This document shows, one piece after another, positions 7,277 through 15,273 of a DNA stretch of 26,873 nucleotides (within the stretch, counting starts at the first letter, position 1; every line of letters starts with the position of its first letter). The notes below the pieces were generated by a model. That model was given only the letters and a program-made list of their open reading frames with translations. It did not search any database and had not been told where the DNA came from. The stretch comes from JANMQK01 sp031370485 (GTDB lineage: Bacteria > Acidobacteriota > Polarisedimenticolia > Gp22-AA2). The DNA is taken from NCBI GenBank assembly GCA_031370485.1, contig JANMQK010000092.1:1-26873 (forward strand), written 5' to 3'. The position numbers were made by a program, and so were the translations under genes.

Positions 7277-8506
7277 TCATGGGCCGCCCGGGACGCGCCG
7301 GCCAACCGCGTCCGCGTCAGCGGCGGGCGGCCTCGCCCATGGCTCGGCCAGCCCTGTCAGGTCGTCGGCCACGTCACCCTTCGCCGCCACGAACACCCGG
7401 AAGCTCTCTCCCATCCGTCCCGGAAGGAACAGGTCCTTCAGGGCCTCCCTCTCCCGCAAGCGCGCCGCCAGGGAGAGACCGCTCGCGCTCTCCTCCCGAT
7501 CGGCACCGCTGTCGAGGTCGGGCAGCAAGTCAAGCACACCCAGGGCGAGAAGGAAACGCGACTGCGTGATCAGCCCCAGACAGCGCCCCCCCGCTTTTCC
7601 CGCGGAGCGACGCAGGGCGGTGAAATCGACGTGCGCCGTCAGGTCCTGCTCTCCCGGTCGCTGCAGGAACTCCTCGCTGGCCCGGTGGCGATGATACGCC
7701 AGAAGCGTCCCGCGGCGCCTCCCCGGATGATAGAGATCCCGCGCCTCGTGTCCGTAGTCGATCACCACGACATACCCGCGCCCGAGCATGCCGGCGGCCC
7801 GCTCCATCCAGGCGGGCGCTTCGAGACACAGGTCGACCTCCTGGCCCTCCTCGGGCCGGATGTCGCCATCCTCAAGGAAGCGGGCGAGGAGGTCGGAGGA
7901 GGGCGGCGCCGCGATCTCCACGAGCCCGCCATCCCGGGCGCCGACGAACAGCTCCATCACACCATGAGGCCCGCCGACGATCCGGTGCACGGGGAGGGCG
8001 TCGAGGAACTCATTGGCGAACAGGCAGCCGGTGACTCCTCGCCCCGCGATGCCGGCCTCTGTCCGCAACTCCTCCTCGGAGGTCCAGGAGACCGGGTATG
8101 GCCGAGGCGAAAGGAGCGCCTCCTGGCGCTCCCTCAGGGCCGGGCTGGTCTCGACCAAGCGGTAACGCAGGGCCCCGAAGAACTCCCCCAGCCTCGACGC
8201 CTCGGAGAGGAAGTCGGCGGCGAAATGGCCCTCTCCGGGGCCGAATTCCACGAAATTGAACGGCGCTGCCCTGCCCGTGCGGCGCCACATCTCCTCGGCC
8301 TGCCTGGCCACGAGACGGCCGAAGGCGCCATGGATGCCGCTGCTCGTCAGGTAGTCGCGGCCCCCGCCTCCGCCCAGACCCCGCGTGTAGTAACCGGCGC
8401 TGGGGTGGTAGAGGCAGAGATCCATGAAGCGGGCGAACGAAATCGGCCCCTTGGAACCGATTTCCTCCAGGATCTCCCGCAGGAGATCCGGACTGGATTC
8501 AGACAT
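7277..8506 (-). CDS. MidA/NDUFAF7-family SAM-dependent protein arginine methyltransferase
   Basis: A 409-aa class I methyltransferase of the MidA/NDUFAF7 (DUF185) family. The N-terminal family block is FMDLCLYHPSAGYYTRG (28-44) with DYLTSSGIHGAFGRL (51-65). SAM motif I is VEFGPGEG (86-93), and the family motif ANEFLDALPVHRI follows. Human NDUFAF7 dimethylates an arginine of the complex I subunit NDUFS2 (bacterial NuoD) early in assembly, and MidA of Dictyostelium is needed for complex I activity. This gene begins 6 bases after the nuoB stop and precedes the Ind1-like ATPase, so a complex I maturation role is well supported by context. NuoD itself is not in this window. Confidence 0.9.
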   Translation of the reverse strand: MSESSPDLLREILEEIGSKGPISFARFMDLCLYHPSAGYYTRGLGGGGGRDYLTSSGIHGAFGRLVARQAEEMWRRTGRAAPFNFVEFGPGEGHFAADFLSEASRLGEFFGALRYRLVETSPALRERQEALLSPRPYPVSWTSEEELRTEAGIAGRGVTGCLFANEFLDALPVHRIVGGPHGVMELFVGARDGGLVEIAAPPSSDLLARFLEDGDIRPEEGQEVDLCLEAPAWMERAAGMLGRGYVVVIDYGHEARDLYHPGRRRGTLLAYHRHRASEEFLQRPGEQDLTAHVDFTALRRSAGKAGGRCLGLITQSRFLLALGVLDLLPDLDSGADREESASGLSLAARLREREALKDLFLPGRMGESFRVFVAAKGDVADDLTGLAEPWARPPAADADAVGRRVPGGP

Positions 8507-8512
8507 CGCGTT

Positions 8513-9066
<554 letters not shown>

Positions 9067-9070
<4 letters not shown>

Positions 9071-9630
9071 TGCGTCGCTCCGGGTTCCGTCGGCAGACCG
9101 CGCGCGCCCCCGGGACGCGCGACCCGCGTCAGGCGCGACCATTTCTTGATGGGGTCGGGCCGGATGCCGCCCATCGTCAAGAGCTTGTCCTTGTGGAAGA
9201 TCATCTCCTCGCGGCTGAGCCCGACTGTCGTGGACTCCTTGGTCAGGAAGATCGCCTGCTCGGGGCAGACTTCCTCGCAATAGCCGCACATGATGCAGCG
9301 CAGCATGTTGATGTCGAAGATCCTGGGTCCCTTTTCGACCCCCGACTCGATCTCCCCGGCCTCGATGTGGATGGCCTTCGGCGGGCAGACGTATTCGCAG
9401 AGGAAGCACGCGACGCACTTCACGCGCTCCTGCTCGTCGCGCACCAGGGCCGGGAGGCCGCGATAGTTTTCCGGGAGCGTCCAGGTCTGCTCGGGGTACT
9501 GCATCGTCACCTTGGGCCGGAACAGGTGCCGGAACGTGATCCACATCCCCTTGAGGATGGAGGGCAGATAGGTCGCGGCCAGCAGACCCCGCTGAACCGG
9601 TCGTTTCACCCGCTTGCCGATGAGCGGCAT
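9067..9630 (-). CDS. nuoI: NADH-quinone oxidoreductase subunit I
   Basis: A 187-aa 8Fe ferredoxin-type subunit that holds clusters N6a and N6b. The motifs are CVACFLCEYVCPPKAI (C72, C75, C78, C82) and CIMCGYCEEVCPEQAI (C112, C115, C118, C122). The N-terminal helix LPSILKGMWITFRHLF and the YPEQTWTLPENYRG segment match NuoI. A GTG two codons upstream is in frame, but GAGGAG sits five bases before the ATG at 9630 and would overlap the GTG, so the ATG is the better start. It follows the iscU-like gene by 9 bases and overlaps nuoB by 4. Confidence 0.95.
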
Positions 9631-9639
9631 CGTCACTCC

Positions 9640-10047
9640 TCAGTGTCCGTTCAAGGCCTCGCGGTACATCCTGAGGGCTTCCTTGATGGCCTGCTCGGCC
9701 AGGACCGAGCAATGAATCTTCGACTCGGGAAGCCCGCCCAGCGCGGCCGCGACGTCCAGGTTGGTGACGCTCTCGGCCTCCGAGAGCCGCTTCCCCTTCA
9801 CCAGCGTGGTGGCCATGCTGCCGGCCGCGATCGCCGCCGTGCACCCGAAGCTCTTGAACCTGGCCTCCACCACCGTCTCGTCCCGGATCAGCAGGCTGAG
9901 CTTCAGAACGTCTCCCGTCGCCGGATCGCCGACTTGGGCCACGGCCGGGCTTCCCTCGATCTCTCCGACGTTCCTGGGGTTGCGGTAGTGATCCAGGAGC
10001 ACCTCGTTGTACCCGCCTGGTCCTGAGACGCGCTCCTCGTGCTCCAC
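9640..10047 (-). CDS. IscU/NifU-type Fe-S scaffold protein with one canonical cysteine replaced
   Basis: A 135-aa U-type scaffold for Fe-S cluster assembly. The family blocks are DHYRNPRNVG (19-28), GDPATGDVLKL (40-50), FKSFGCTAAIAAGSMAT (64-80) and IHCSVLAEQAIKEAL (111-125). Two ligand cysteines remain (C69, C113). The first, normally in the CGD motif, is Thr44 (codon ACG), while the adjacent Asp46 is kept. Clusters may therefore be held by Asp plus two Cys, or the protein may have a different role. The start is GTG with a G-run upstream. It is the first gene of the nuoI-nuoB-midA-apbC operon, directly behind a TTGACA promoter. Confidence 0.9.
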   Translation of the reverse strand: MEHEERVSGPGGYNEVLLDHYRNPRNVGEIEGSPAVAQVGDPATGDVLKLSLLIRDETVVEARFKSFGCTAAIAAGSMATTLVKGKRLSEAESVTNLDVAAALGGLPESKIHCSVLAEQAIKEALRMYREALNGH

Positions 10048-10088
10048 CGCGAACCCCCGTCGATATCGGACTCGATCACTCGCATATC

Positions 10089-10118
10089 ATCGTAGGCGGC
10101 GCCGCCGTGCGGTGTCAA
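10089..10118 (-). promoter_or_regulatory. Sigma-70-type promoter of the iscU-nuoI-nuoB operon, palindrome in the spacer
   Basis: On the minus strand TTGACA (10113-10118) and TACGAT (10089-10094) are 18 bases apart. The -35 overlaps the stop codon of the HEAT gene. The spacer contains a perfect 12-base palindrome, GGCGGCGCCGCC (10095-10106). A palindrome between -35 and -10 is a typical regulator position. The predicted start gives a leader of about 35 bases before the GTG at 10047. Confidence 0.6.
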
Positions 10119-11083
10119 GGAACTCCCGCCGCCCGCTCGGGCCCGTAGGCGGCGATCGCCAGCGCCGCGGCTTCGCGGATGGCGGGATCGCCGGCCGAGG
10201 AGGTCAGCCGGACGAGGAGCGCTTTCGCCTTGGGGGCCTTGAGCAGCGCCAGCCCGCGTATGGAGTTCAGCGCCCAATCGCGGCGGCTGTTCCCGTCATC
10301 ATTGTCTCCATCGGCCGCCGCGGCCAGGCCGGGCTCCGTGTCCGGCCCCAGCGAGGCCTCGAGAAGCGCCACCAGGACCGGCGAGGCGGATTGGTCTCCC
10401 AGCAGCGCCAGGGACAGCGCGGCGTTCCAACGGACGTCGTCCGCCGGGTCGACCAGCGCTTCCCTGAGCGCGGGGATCGACTCCCTGTCGTGCATCCTGC
10501 CAAGCGCGTGGACCGCCATCTTGCGGACCCCGGGATCGGAGTCGCGGGCGGCCGCCCTGAGATCGGGGAGCGCCGCCCGATCAGCGGCGTTCATGAGCCC
10601 CCAGGCGCAGAACAGCCGCGTCTCCGCGTCGGCGTCCCGCAGCCCGTCCCGCAGGGGCGCGACGGCGCGGGGGTCTCCGGAATGCCCCAGAGCGAGCGCC
10701 AGATAGCGGCGCAGCTTCAGGTCGCGCCGCGTTCCCGCCTCGTTGAAGGCCTGGACGAGTCCGGGCAGCATGCGCCGGAGGCTCTGGGCGTCTTTCCCCC
10801 GCATGAGGAGCGACAGATCGTAGCCATACTGCCAGCGCTTGATGTCGCCGACGAAACTCGAGAGGAACCCTTCATAGTTCTGCAGCGACGAGAGCGTGGT
10901 TGCGGGATCGGGGGTGCGGCTGCGCACGAGCTGCAGGCCGAAAAAGAGCAGGACCAGCACCGCCACGAGCGACAGCGGCACGATGAAGAACTGCAGCACC
11001 ACGCGGAGATCGCTCTTTTCGTCGGAGTCCGGCGGTGGTGGTGTCGTCGTATCGGGGGCCTGTCCCGCGGGCGGTTCGGTCAT
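10115..11083 (-). CDS. Membrane-anchored HEAT-repeat protein
   Basis: A 322-aa protein with a Pro/Thr-rich N-terminal tail, one membrane helix (about 29-51, VVLQFFIVPLSLVAVLVLLF) and a long repeat domain. HEAT/PBS-lyase-type repeats are plain: LALGHSGDPRAVAPLRDGL, LMNAADRAALPDLRAAARD, ALGRMHDRESIPALREAL and LALLGDQSASPVLVALLEA, each about 31-35 residues. HEAT repeats form protein-binding solenoids. I cannot name the partner. The ATG at 11083 has GAGGAG immediately upstream. Upstream in-frame sequence overlaps the previous gene and is not counted. It lies 7 bases after the zinc-ribbon membrane gene and 11 bases beyond that gene's 8-TM partner's coupled unit, so the three probably form one unit. 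Confidence 0.8.
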   Translation of the reverse strand: MTEPPAGQAPDTTTPPPPDSDEKSDLRVVLQFFIVPLSLVAVLVLLFFGLQLVRSRTPDPATTLSSLQNYEGFLSSFVGDIKRWQYGYDLSLLMRGKDAQSLRRMLPGLVQAFNEAGTRRDLKLRRYLALALGHSGDPRAVAPLRDGLRDADAETRLFCAWGLMNAADRAALPDLRAAARDSDPGVRKMAVHALGRMHDRESIPALREALVDPADDVRWNAALSLALLGDQSASPVLVALLEASLGPDTEPGLAAAADGDNDDGNSRRDWALNSIRGLALLKAPKAKALLVRLTSSAGDPAIREAAALAIAAYGPERAAGVP

Positions 11084-11090
11084 GATCTCC

Positions 11091-11543
11091 TCAAACGGTG
11101 CGCGGCTCGTGATCCACCGCCTCCGCGACGTGCAGGTCAAACGGACCGTGCGCCGGATTCCGGGGGAAGCCCCGGTGCTGCGCGCCGCATCCGTAACACA
11201 GGGTCACGTCGCCGAGCACAGCATACAGCGCAAGGTCGACAACGGTCGCGACGACCAGGCTCAGACCCCAGGTCGGCACGCTCAGGACGGCGGCCACGAC
11301 AAACACCCCCAGGCCGATCTTCCTGTTGAAATCTTTCTGGACGTAGAGCCGGTCGATCCCGCAGCGCAGGCAACGATCCACGACCCCGGCGGTCGCCTCC
11401 GATCGGAGCGCCTGGACCCGCCCGCACTTGGAACACACGACCTCCGCGGCCGGAGGATCGAGAGCGGCATACACCTCCGCGTCGCACTGCTCGCACACGA
11501 AGGCAAGCGTCTTCCGCCTCAGAACGCGGCCGCGCCCGATCAC
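11091..11543 (-). CDS. Zinc-ribbon membrane protein of unknown function
   Basis: A 150-aa protein with four CxxC pairs: CEQC (17-20), CSKC (37-40), CLRC (58-61) and CYGC (116-119). The first two form a zinc-ribbon layout. A hydrophobic segment of about 35 residues (76-110) makes one or two membrane helices between the third and fourth pairs. The start is a GTG that overlaps the stop of the 8-TM gene (GTGA), so translation is coupled. Longer readings in the same frame extend into the upstream gene in another frame and are not real. I do not recognise the family. Confidence 0.75.
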   Translation of the reverse strand: MIGRGRVLRRKTLAFVCEQCDAEVYAALDPPAAEVVCSKCGRVQALRSEATAGVVDRCLRCGIDRLYVQKDFNRKIGLGVFVVAAVLSVPTWGLSLVVATVVDLALYAVLGDVTLCYGCGAQHRGFPRNPAHGPFDLHVAEAVDHEPRTV

Positions 11544-12394
11544 AGCGGACCCGCGCCGGCCGCCGCCAGGTAGCGCGCCAGGAATTCCCCGATCACCACG
11601 AAGACAACCGCGACGTAGAGGATTCCCGTGGCCGACTGGGTTGAGCGGATGCGTGCCGTCTCGTAGGCCATGTACGCGAACGCCGCCGGGCCGAGGATCC
11701 CGAAGAAGACCCTCTGCCAGAAGAACAGTCCGCGGTCGACGGCCAGGTGCCGCAGGAAGACCGCGGCCCCGCCGGGCGCCGTGGCCCCGACAATGGCGAT
11801 CCCGGCAAGAAGGACGACCGCCCTGAGAAGGACCGCGCCCCCGAAGATGAGGGAGAATCTCACCAGATAGGATTCCGGCAGCCGCTGCCGCACCAGGTAC
11901 CAGTGCCCGAGAATCATGGCGACAATCACCGACCCGAGGAGCGCAGCGCCGGACAGCGCGCCCGCCCCGGAAACGAAGGCGGCCACCCCGCCGGGCACGG
12001 CACCCCACCCATCGAGGGCCGTCGCGCCCAGCGCCGCGGCGGTCGCCATATAAAGAAGCCACTCCCCCTTCCGGCCGCCGGCGATCACACCCCGCCCTCC
12101 CCGGCCGCCCGGGACGTAAAGACTGATGATGAAGGCCGCCGTCAGCGCCATCGCGAGCCACGCCGCAAGGGAAGCCGCGGGTCCGCCTTCGATCCCAGGC
12201 GCGCCGGCGGCCGGGCCTCCTGGCGCGCCCGGGCGCAACGGCGCCGCGAGGCAGAAGCAAGCGAACGCCAGGGCGGCCATGAGCGCGGAGAAGAATCGTC
12301 CCAGTTCTTTCCGCGGCGTGAGCAGGAGCCCCGCGAGCATGCCGGCGGCGGTGCTGGTGAAGAACCCAAGGGCAATCCCGCTGCGGGGCCACAC
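11540..12394 (-). CDS. Eight-helix integral membrane protein of unknown function
   Basis: A 284-aa protein with about eight predicted membrane helices. Polar residues sit within helices: VIVAMILGHWYLV (helix 5), GGAVLLRAVVLLAG (helix 6), FGILGPAAFAYMAYETARI (helix 7), then TQSATGILYVAVVFVVIGEFLARYL (described here by its blocks TQSATGILY and VIGEFLARYL). A His, Arg and Glu in or near helices could serve a heme or quinone site, or a transport path. That is inference only. The start is taken as the GTG 5 bases after the moaA stop, because a longer frame runs antiparallel to nothing known and overlaps moaA. It is coupled to the zinc-ribbon gene through GTGA. Confidence 0.7.
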   Translation of the reverse strand: MWPRSGIALGFFTSTAAGMLAGLLLTPRKELGRFFSALMAALAFACFCLAAPLRPGAPGGPAAGAPGIEGGPAASLAAWLAMALTAAFIISLYVPGGRGGRGVIAGGRKGEWLLYMATAAALGATALDGWGAVPGGVAAFVSGAGALSGAALLGSVIVAMILGHWYLVRQRLPESYLVRFSLIFGGAVLLRAVVLLAGIAIVGATAPGGAAVFLRHLAVDRGLFFWQRVFFGILGPAAFAYMAYETARIRSTQSATGILYVAVVFVVIGEFLARYLAAAGAGPL

Positions 12395-12399
12395 TGTCG

Positions 12400-13428
12400 T
12401 CAGCCGCCTATCTGCCACATCTTGCGCGGCAGGCGATCCTCGTAGAAGGCGTTCAGGTCGAGGCATCCTCCCGGCTCTTTGCGGGCCACGTTGTCCCGTA
12501 TGGCGCCGGCCAGATCCTCGTCCGTCCCGCCATCCCGCAGAATCGTCCGGAGATCGGTCTCCCAGCGGGAGAAGAGGCAGTTGCGGAGCATGCCGTCCGC
12601 CGTCAGCCGGATGCGATCGCACGCCGAGCAGAAGGGCTGCGTGACAGGATTGATGAAACCGATGTCTCCCGGCGAGTCGGCGAAGCGAAAGAGCGTGGCC
12701 GGGGCGGACGGACGGTCCCGGCCCACCGGGACGAGCGGATAGACCTGCTCGATGCGGCGCCGCACCTCGCTTCCGGGAACGAGCCGCTCCGTTTCGAGCC
12801 GCTCGCCCCCGCCCAGCGGCATCAGCTCGATGAAACGCACCTGGTACGGCCCGCTGCGGGCCAGCGCCGCGAAGCGCAGGATTTCGTGGTCGTTGACGCC
12901 GCGCATCAGGACGACGTTCACCTTGATCAGGGACATCTCCAGGCGCTGCAGCTCGGCCAGGCCCAGGATCACCTGTTCGAGGGCGTCGCGCCGGCTCGCC
13001 TGTTTGAACGTGGATGGTTCCAGGGAATCGATGTGCACGTTGAAGCGCTGCACGCCGGCCTCCACGAGCGAGGAGGCCATCTCCTGGAGCAGGAGGCCGT
13101 TCGTCGTGACCCCGAGATCCTCGATCCCGGGGAGCTCCCGCAGCATCCGCGCGAAGATCGGCAGGTCCCGGCGGAGGAGCGGCTCGCCCCCGGTCAGCCG
13201 CACCTCGCGCACTCCCAGCGTGACGAGAACCGCCACGACACGGCGCATTTCCTCATAGGTCAGCAGGCGGGCCTTGTCGTACCAGGTGATGCCGGACGCC
13301 GGCATGCAATAGAGGCAGCGCAGGTTGCAGCGATCGGTGACCGAGATCCGGAGGCTCCGGGCGACGCGCCCGTGCGCGTCCCGCAGGACCCCGGTCGGGG
13401 CAGGGTGAACAGCCGAATCTCTCTCCAT
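12400..13428 (-). CDS. moaA: GTP 3',8-cyclase (molybdenum cofactor biosynthesis protein A)
   Basis: A 342-aa radical SAM enzyme that converts GTP to 3',8-cyclo-7,8-dihydro-GTP, the first step of molybdopterin synthesis. The SAM-cluster cysteines are C34, C38 and C41 in DRCNLRCLYC. The LTGGEPLLR block and TTNGLLL follow. The second cluster motif near the C-terminus reads FCSACDRIRLTADGMLRNCLF. The chain ends in the catalytic double glycine (MWQIGG). No other moa or moe gene is in view, so it stands alone here. There is no Shine-Dalgarno sequence, and a TATAAT lies only 10 bases above the ATG, so the mRNA may be leaderless. Confidence 0.96.
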   Translation of the reverse strand: MERDSAVHPAPTGVLRDAHGRVARSLRISVTDRCNLRCLYCMPASGITWYDKARLLTYEEMRRVVAVLVTLGVREVRLTGGEPLLRRDLPIFARMLRELPGIEDLGVTTNGLLLQEMASSLVEAGVQRFNVHIDSLEPSTFKQASRRDALEQVILGLAELQRLEMSLIKVNVVLMRGVNDHEILRFAALARSGPYQVRFIELMPLGGGERLETERLVPGSEVRRRIEQVYPLVPVGRDRPSAPATLFRFADSPGDIGFINPVTQPFCSACDRIRLTADGMLRNCLFSRWETDLRTILRDGGTDEDLAGAIRDNVARKEPGGCLDLNAFYEDRLPRKMWQIGG

Positions 13429-13437
13429 GGAAGGGTG

Positions 13438-13443
13438 ATTATA
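13438..13443 (-). promoter_or_regulatory. moaA: Perfect -10 box (TATAAT) just upstream of moaA
   Basis: The minus strand reads TATAAT ending 9 bases before the moaA ATG, so transcription would start within a few bases of the start codon. No -35 consensus is seen. The spacing predicts a leaderless or near-leaderless transcript. Confidence 0.45.
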
Positions 13444-13464
13444 CCCGCTTCGAGCGAGCCGTCC

Positions 13465-13812
13465 CTAGCCGCCGGTCTCCGTCTCCCCCTCGATCTCCGG
13501 CAGGAGAGGCGATTCCTTCTTCTTGTAGAGCAGGCGTTCCACGACACGGCCGGCGCGCACGTGCTCCCGGACGATTTCCGCGACGTCCTGAGGCTTGACG
13601 CCGCTGTACACGACACCGTCCGGGTAGATGATCACGTTCGGTCCGTAAGTGCACAACCCGAAGCAGATGCACTGGGAATCCTTGACCGCGGCGCCCACAC
13701 CCTGGCGAACGAACTCCTTGTGGAACTCCTGGCGGACCCGGTTGGAGTTTCGCTCGCCGCCGCAGCGCGGCCCGGTGCAGATGAGGATGTGGCGGTCGAA
13801 GGGAAGGTTCAT
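13465..13812 (-). CDS. Thioredoxin-like [2Fe-2S] ferredoxin
   Basis: A 115-aa soluble protein of the thioredoxin-like [2Fe-2S] ferredoxin family (Shethna-type, related to NuoE/HoxE). The cluster cysteines are C12 and C17 in ILICTGPRCGG and C50 and C54 in CICFGLCTYGP; C48 is an extra cysteine. The segment VIIYPDGVVYSGVKPQDV matches the family's C-terminal half. A charged tail (KKKESPLLPEIEGETETGG) follows. The start codon overlaps the ridA stop (ATGA), so the two proteins are made together. The physiological partner is unknown. Confidence 0.88.
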   Translation of the reverse strand: MNLPFDRHILICTGPRCGGERNSNRVRQEFHKEFVRQGVGAAVKDSQCICFGLCTYGPNVIIYPDGVVYSGVKPQDVAEIVREHVRAGRVVERLLYKKKESPLLPEIEGETETGG

Positions 13813-14273
13813 TCAACCTCGAGGATGGCGTGCAGCTGCAGACAGGCGTTCTGCGGCAGCTCGTGGACTCCCTGGACAAGCCGCGTGTGCCTGCCACGGT
13901 CCCCGTAGAGCTTCACGAAGACCTCGGAGGCGCCCTCCATGACGTTGAACGCGTCAAGGAACCCCGGCGCGGCCGCGACGTAGCCCACGACCTGGACCAC
14001 GCGGCGGACCCGGTCGAGATCCTCGATGGCCTGCTTTGCGGTCGCCAGCAGACCCAGCGCGGCGAGACGGGCGGCCTCGACACCCTGCTCCACAGTCACC
14101 TCCCGGCCGATTTTCCCAAGGTGCTTGAGCTTGCCGTTCTCCTTGGGGAACTTCGCCGAGATGAACAGGAGATTGCCGGTCCTGACGCTCTGGACGTAGG
14201 TCCCGAGCGGCTTTCCGACCTCGGGGAGATGCCAACCGAGCGACACCAAGGTCTTCTCAACCTCACCCGGCAT
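13809..14273 (-). CDS. RidA/YjgF-family protein
   Basis: A 154-aa RidA-superfamily protein. Typical RidA deaminates reactive enamine and imine intermediates released by PLP enzymes. The chain begins VEKTLVSLGWHLPEVGKPLGTYVQ, seen here as the blocks LGWHLPEVGKP and GTYVQSVRTGNLLFISAK. It ends with VGVHELPQ-like residues (VQGVHELPQNACLQLHAILEV). The segment normally carrying the catalytic Arg of archetypal RidA (R-x-x-V-x-V) ends here as HELPQNACLQLHAI without that Arg, placing it in a YjgF subgroup with a less certain reaction. GGAGG stands about 8 bases before the ATG at 14273. Confidence 0.88.
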   Translation of the reverse strand: MPGEVEKTLVSLGWHLPEVGKPLGTYVQSVRTGNLLFISAKFPKENGKLKHLGKIGREVTVEQGVEAARLAALGLLATAKQAIEDLDRVRRVVQVVGYVAAAPGFLDAFNVMEGASEVFVKLYGDRGRHTRLVQGVHELPQNACLQLHAILEVE

Positions 14274-14304
14274 CGTAGAGCCCTCCAGGCGCCGGCGATC
14301 CGTT

Positions 14305-14321
14305 CCGCGGCCAATCCGCGG
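14305..14321. repeat. Paired CCGCGG sites in the ridA leader
   Basis: CCGCGG occurs twice, separated by CCAAT. The two copies can pair as a short stem-loop in the predicted 65-base ridA leader. It could affect translation of ridA, or could be chance in GC-rich DNA. Confidence 0.25.
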
Positions 14322-14344
14322 CATCGCACGCCGTCGACGTACAA

Positions 14345-14372
14345 ATATTAGCATCAGAGGGCGCCGTGTCGA
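14345..14372 (-). promoter_or_regulatory. Promoter of the ridA-ferredoxin operon
   Basis: On the minus strand TCGACA (14367-14372) and TAATAT (14345-14350) are 16 bases apart, with a TGC extended -10 element directly before the -10. The predicted leader is about 65 bases. It is divergent from the kdsB promoter. Confidence 0.45.
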
Positions 14373-14442
14373 GGATTATTGCGGCCCGGGGCCGCGCCGG
14401 GGGCCTGGCGGGGGCGGCTCCGGCGGACGCCGGGAATTGCTT

Positions 14443-14472
14443 TTGACTTGCCGGACGGCAGTGCGCTAACAT
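14443..14472 (+). promoter_or_regulatory. Promoter of the kdsB-pyrG-kdsA-kdsD-kdsC operon
   Basis: TTGACT (14443-14448) and TAACAT (14467-14472) are 18 bases apart; matches are five of six and four of six. The ATG of kdsB is 47 bases downstream of the -10. It is the only promoter-like signal found ahead of this plus-strand operon. Confidence 0.5.
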
Positions 14473-14519
14473 CCGGTGATGCAACGCCCGAACGGACCCG
14501 GACCCCTTCGATTCCGAAC

Positions 14520-15263
14520 ATGCTCGCGCTGGGCGTGATACCGGCCCGCTACCACTCGTCACGTTTCCCCGGCAAGTCTCTCGCTCTCATCGGCGGCACC
14601 TCCCTCGTGCAGCGCGTCTACGAGCGCGCCCGGGAGGCCCGCCGGCTGTCCCGGCTCCTGGTCGCCACCGACGACGAGCGGATCGCCGGCGCGGTCGCGG
14701 CCTTCGGCGGTGAAGCCATGATGACTTCCACGGAGCATCCATCCGGCACCGACCGGCTCGCCGAGGTGGCCCGCCGGGTGCCAGCGGACATCTACGTCAA
14801 CGTGCAGGGGGACGAGCCGCTGCTCGATCCCTCCGACGTGGACGGGCTGGTCGACTGCCTGCAGAATGACGCGAACGTCGGGATGGCCACCCTGGCCCAG
14901 CCGATGAGCGACCCGTTGGACGCTGCCGATCCGAACGTCGTGAAAGTGGTCTGCGATGCCGCGGGAAGGGCGCTCTATTTCTCCCGGAGCCCGATTCCTT
15001 TCCGGCGCCCGGGCGCGGAGGCGGGCGGCGGGGAGAGCGCCTGGCTGCGACACGTCGGCCTGTACGCGTACAGGGCCCCGTTCCTGATGCAGTTCTCCTC
15101 CTGGCGGCAGGGATCTCTGGAGCGGACGGAGGGGCTGGAGCAGTTGCGCGCCCTCGAGGCGGGCTGTTCCATCCGGGTCCTGCGGGCGCGGGGGCGCTAC
15201 CTGGGGGTTGACACGCCGGGGGACGTGATCGCGGTCGAAAAGGAACTGATGGCCCGTTCGTGA
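14520..15263 (+). CDS. kdsB: 3-deoxy-manno-octulosonate cytidylyltransferase (CMP-Kdo synthetase)
   Basis: A 247-aa cytoplasmic enzyme that couples Kdo to CTP to give CMP-Kdo, the donor for lipid A glycosylation. The N-terminal nucleotide loop is GVIPARYHSSRFPGKSL. The metal and substrate motifs are IYVNVQGDEPLL and YFSRSPIPF. The end reads GVDTPGDVIAVEKEL. The frame is open 47 codons further up, but the ATG at 14520 matches the family N-terminus and lies properly downstream of the promoter. pyrG follows after 10 bases, supplying its CTP substrate. Confidence 0.96.
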   Translation: MLALGVIPARYHSSRFPGKSLALIGGTSLVQRVYERAREARRLSRLLVATDDERIAGAVAAFGGEAMMTSTEHPSGTDRLAEVARRVPADIYVNVQGDEPLLDPSDVDGLVDCLQNDANVGMATLAQPMSDPLDAADPNVVKVVCDAAGRALYFSRSPIPFRRPGAEAGGGESAWLRHVGLYAYRAPFLMQFSSWRQGSLERTEGLEQLRALEAGCSIRVLRARGRYLGVDTPGDVIAVEKELMARS

Positions 15264-15273
15264 GGAGGTAAGC

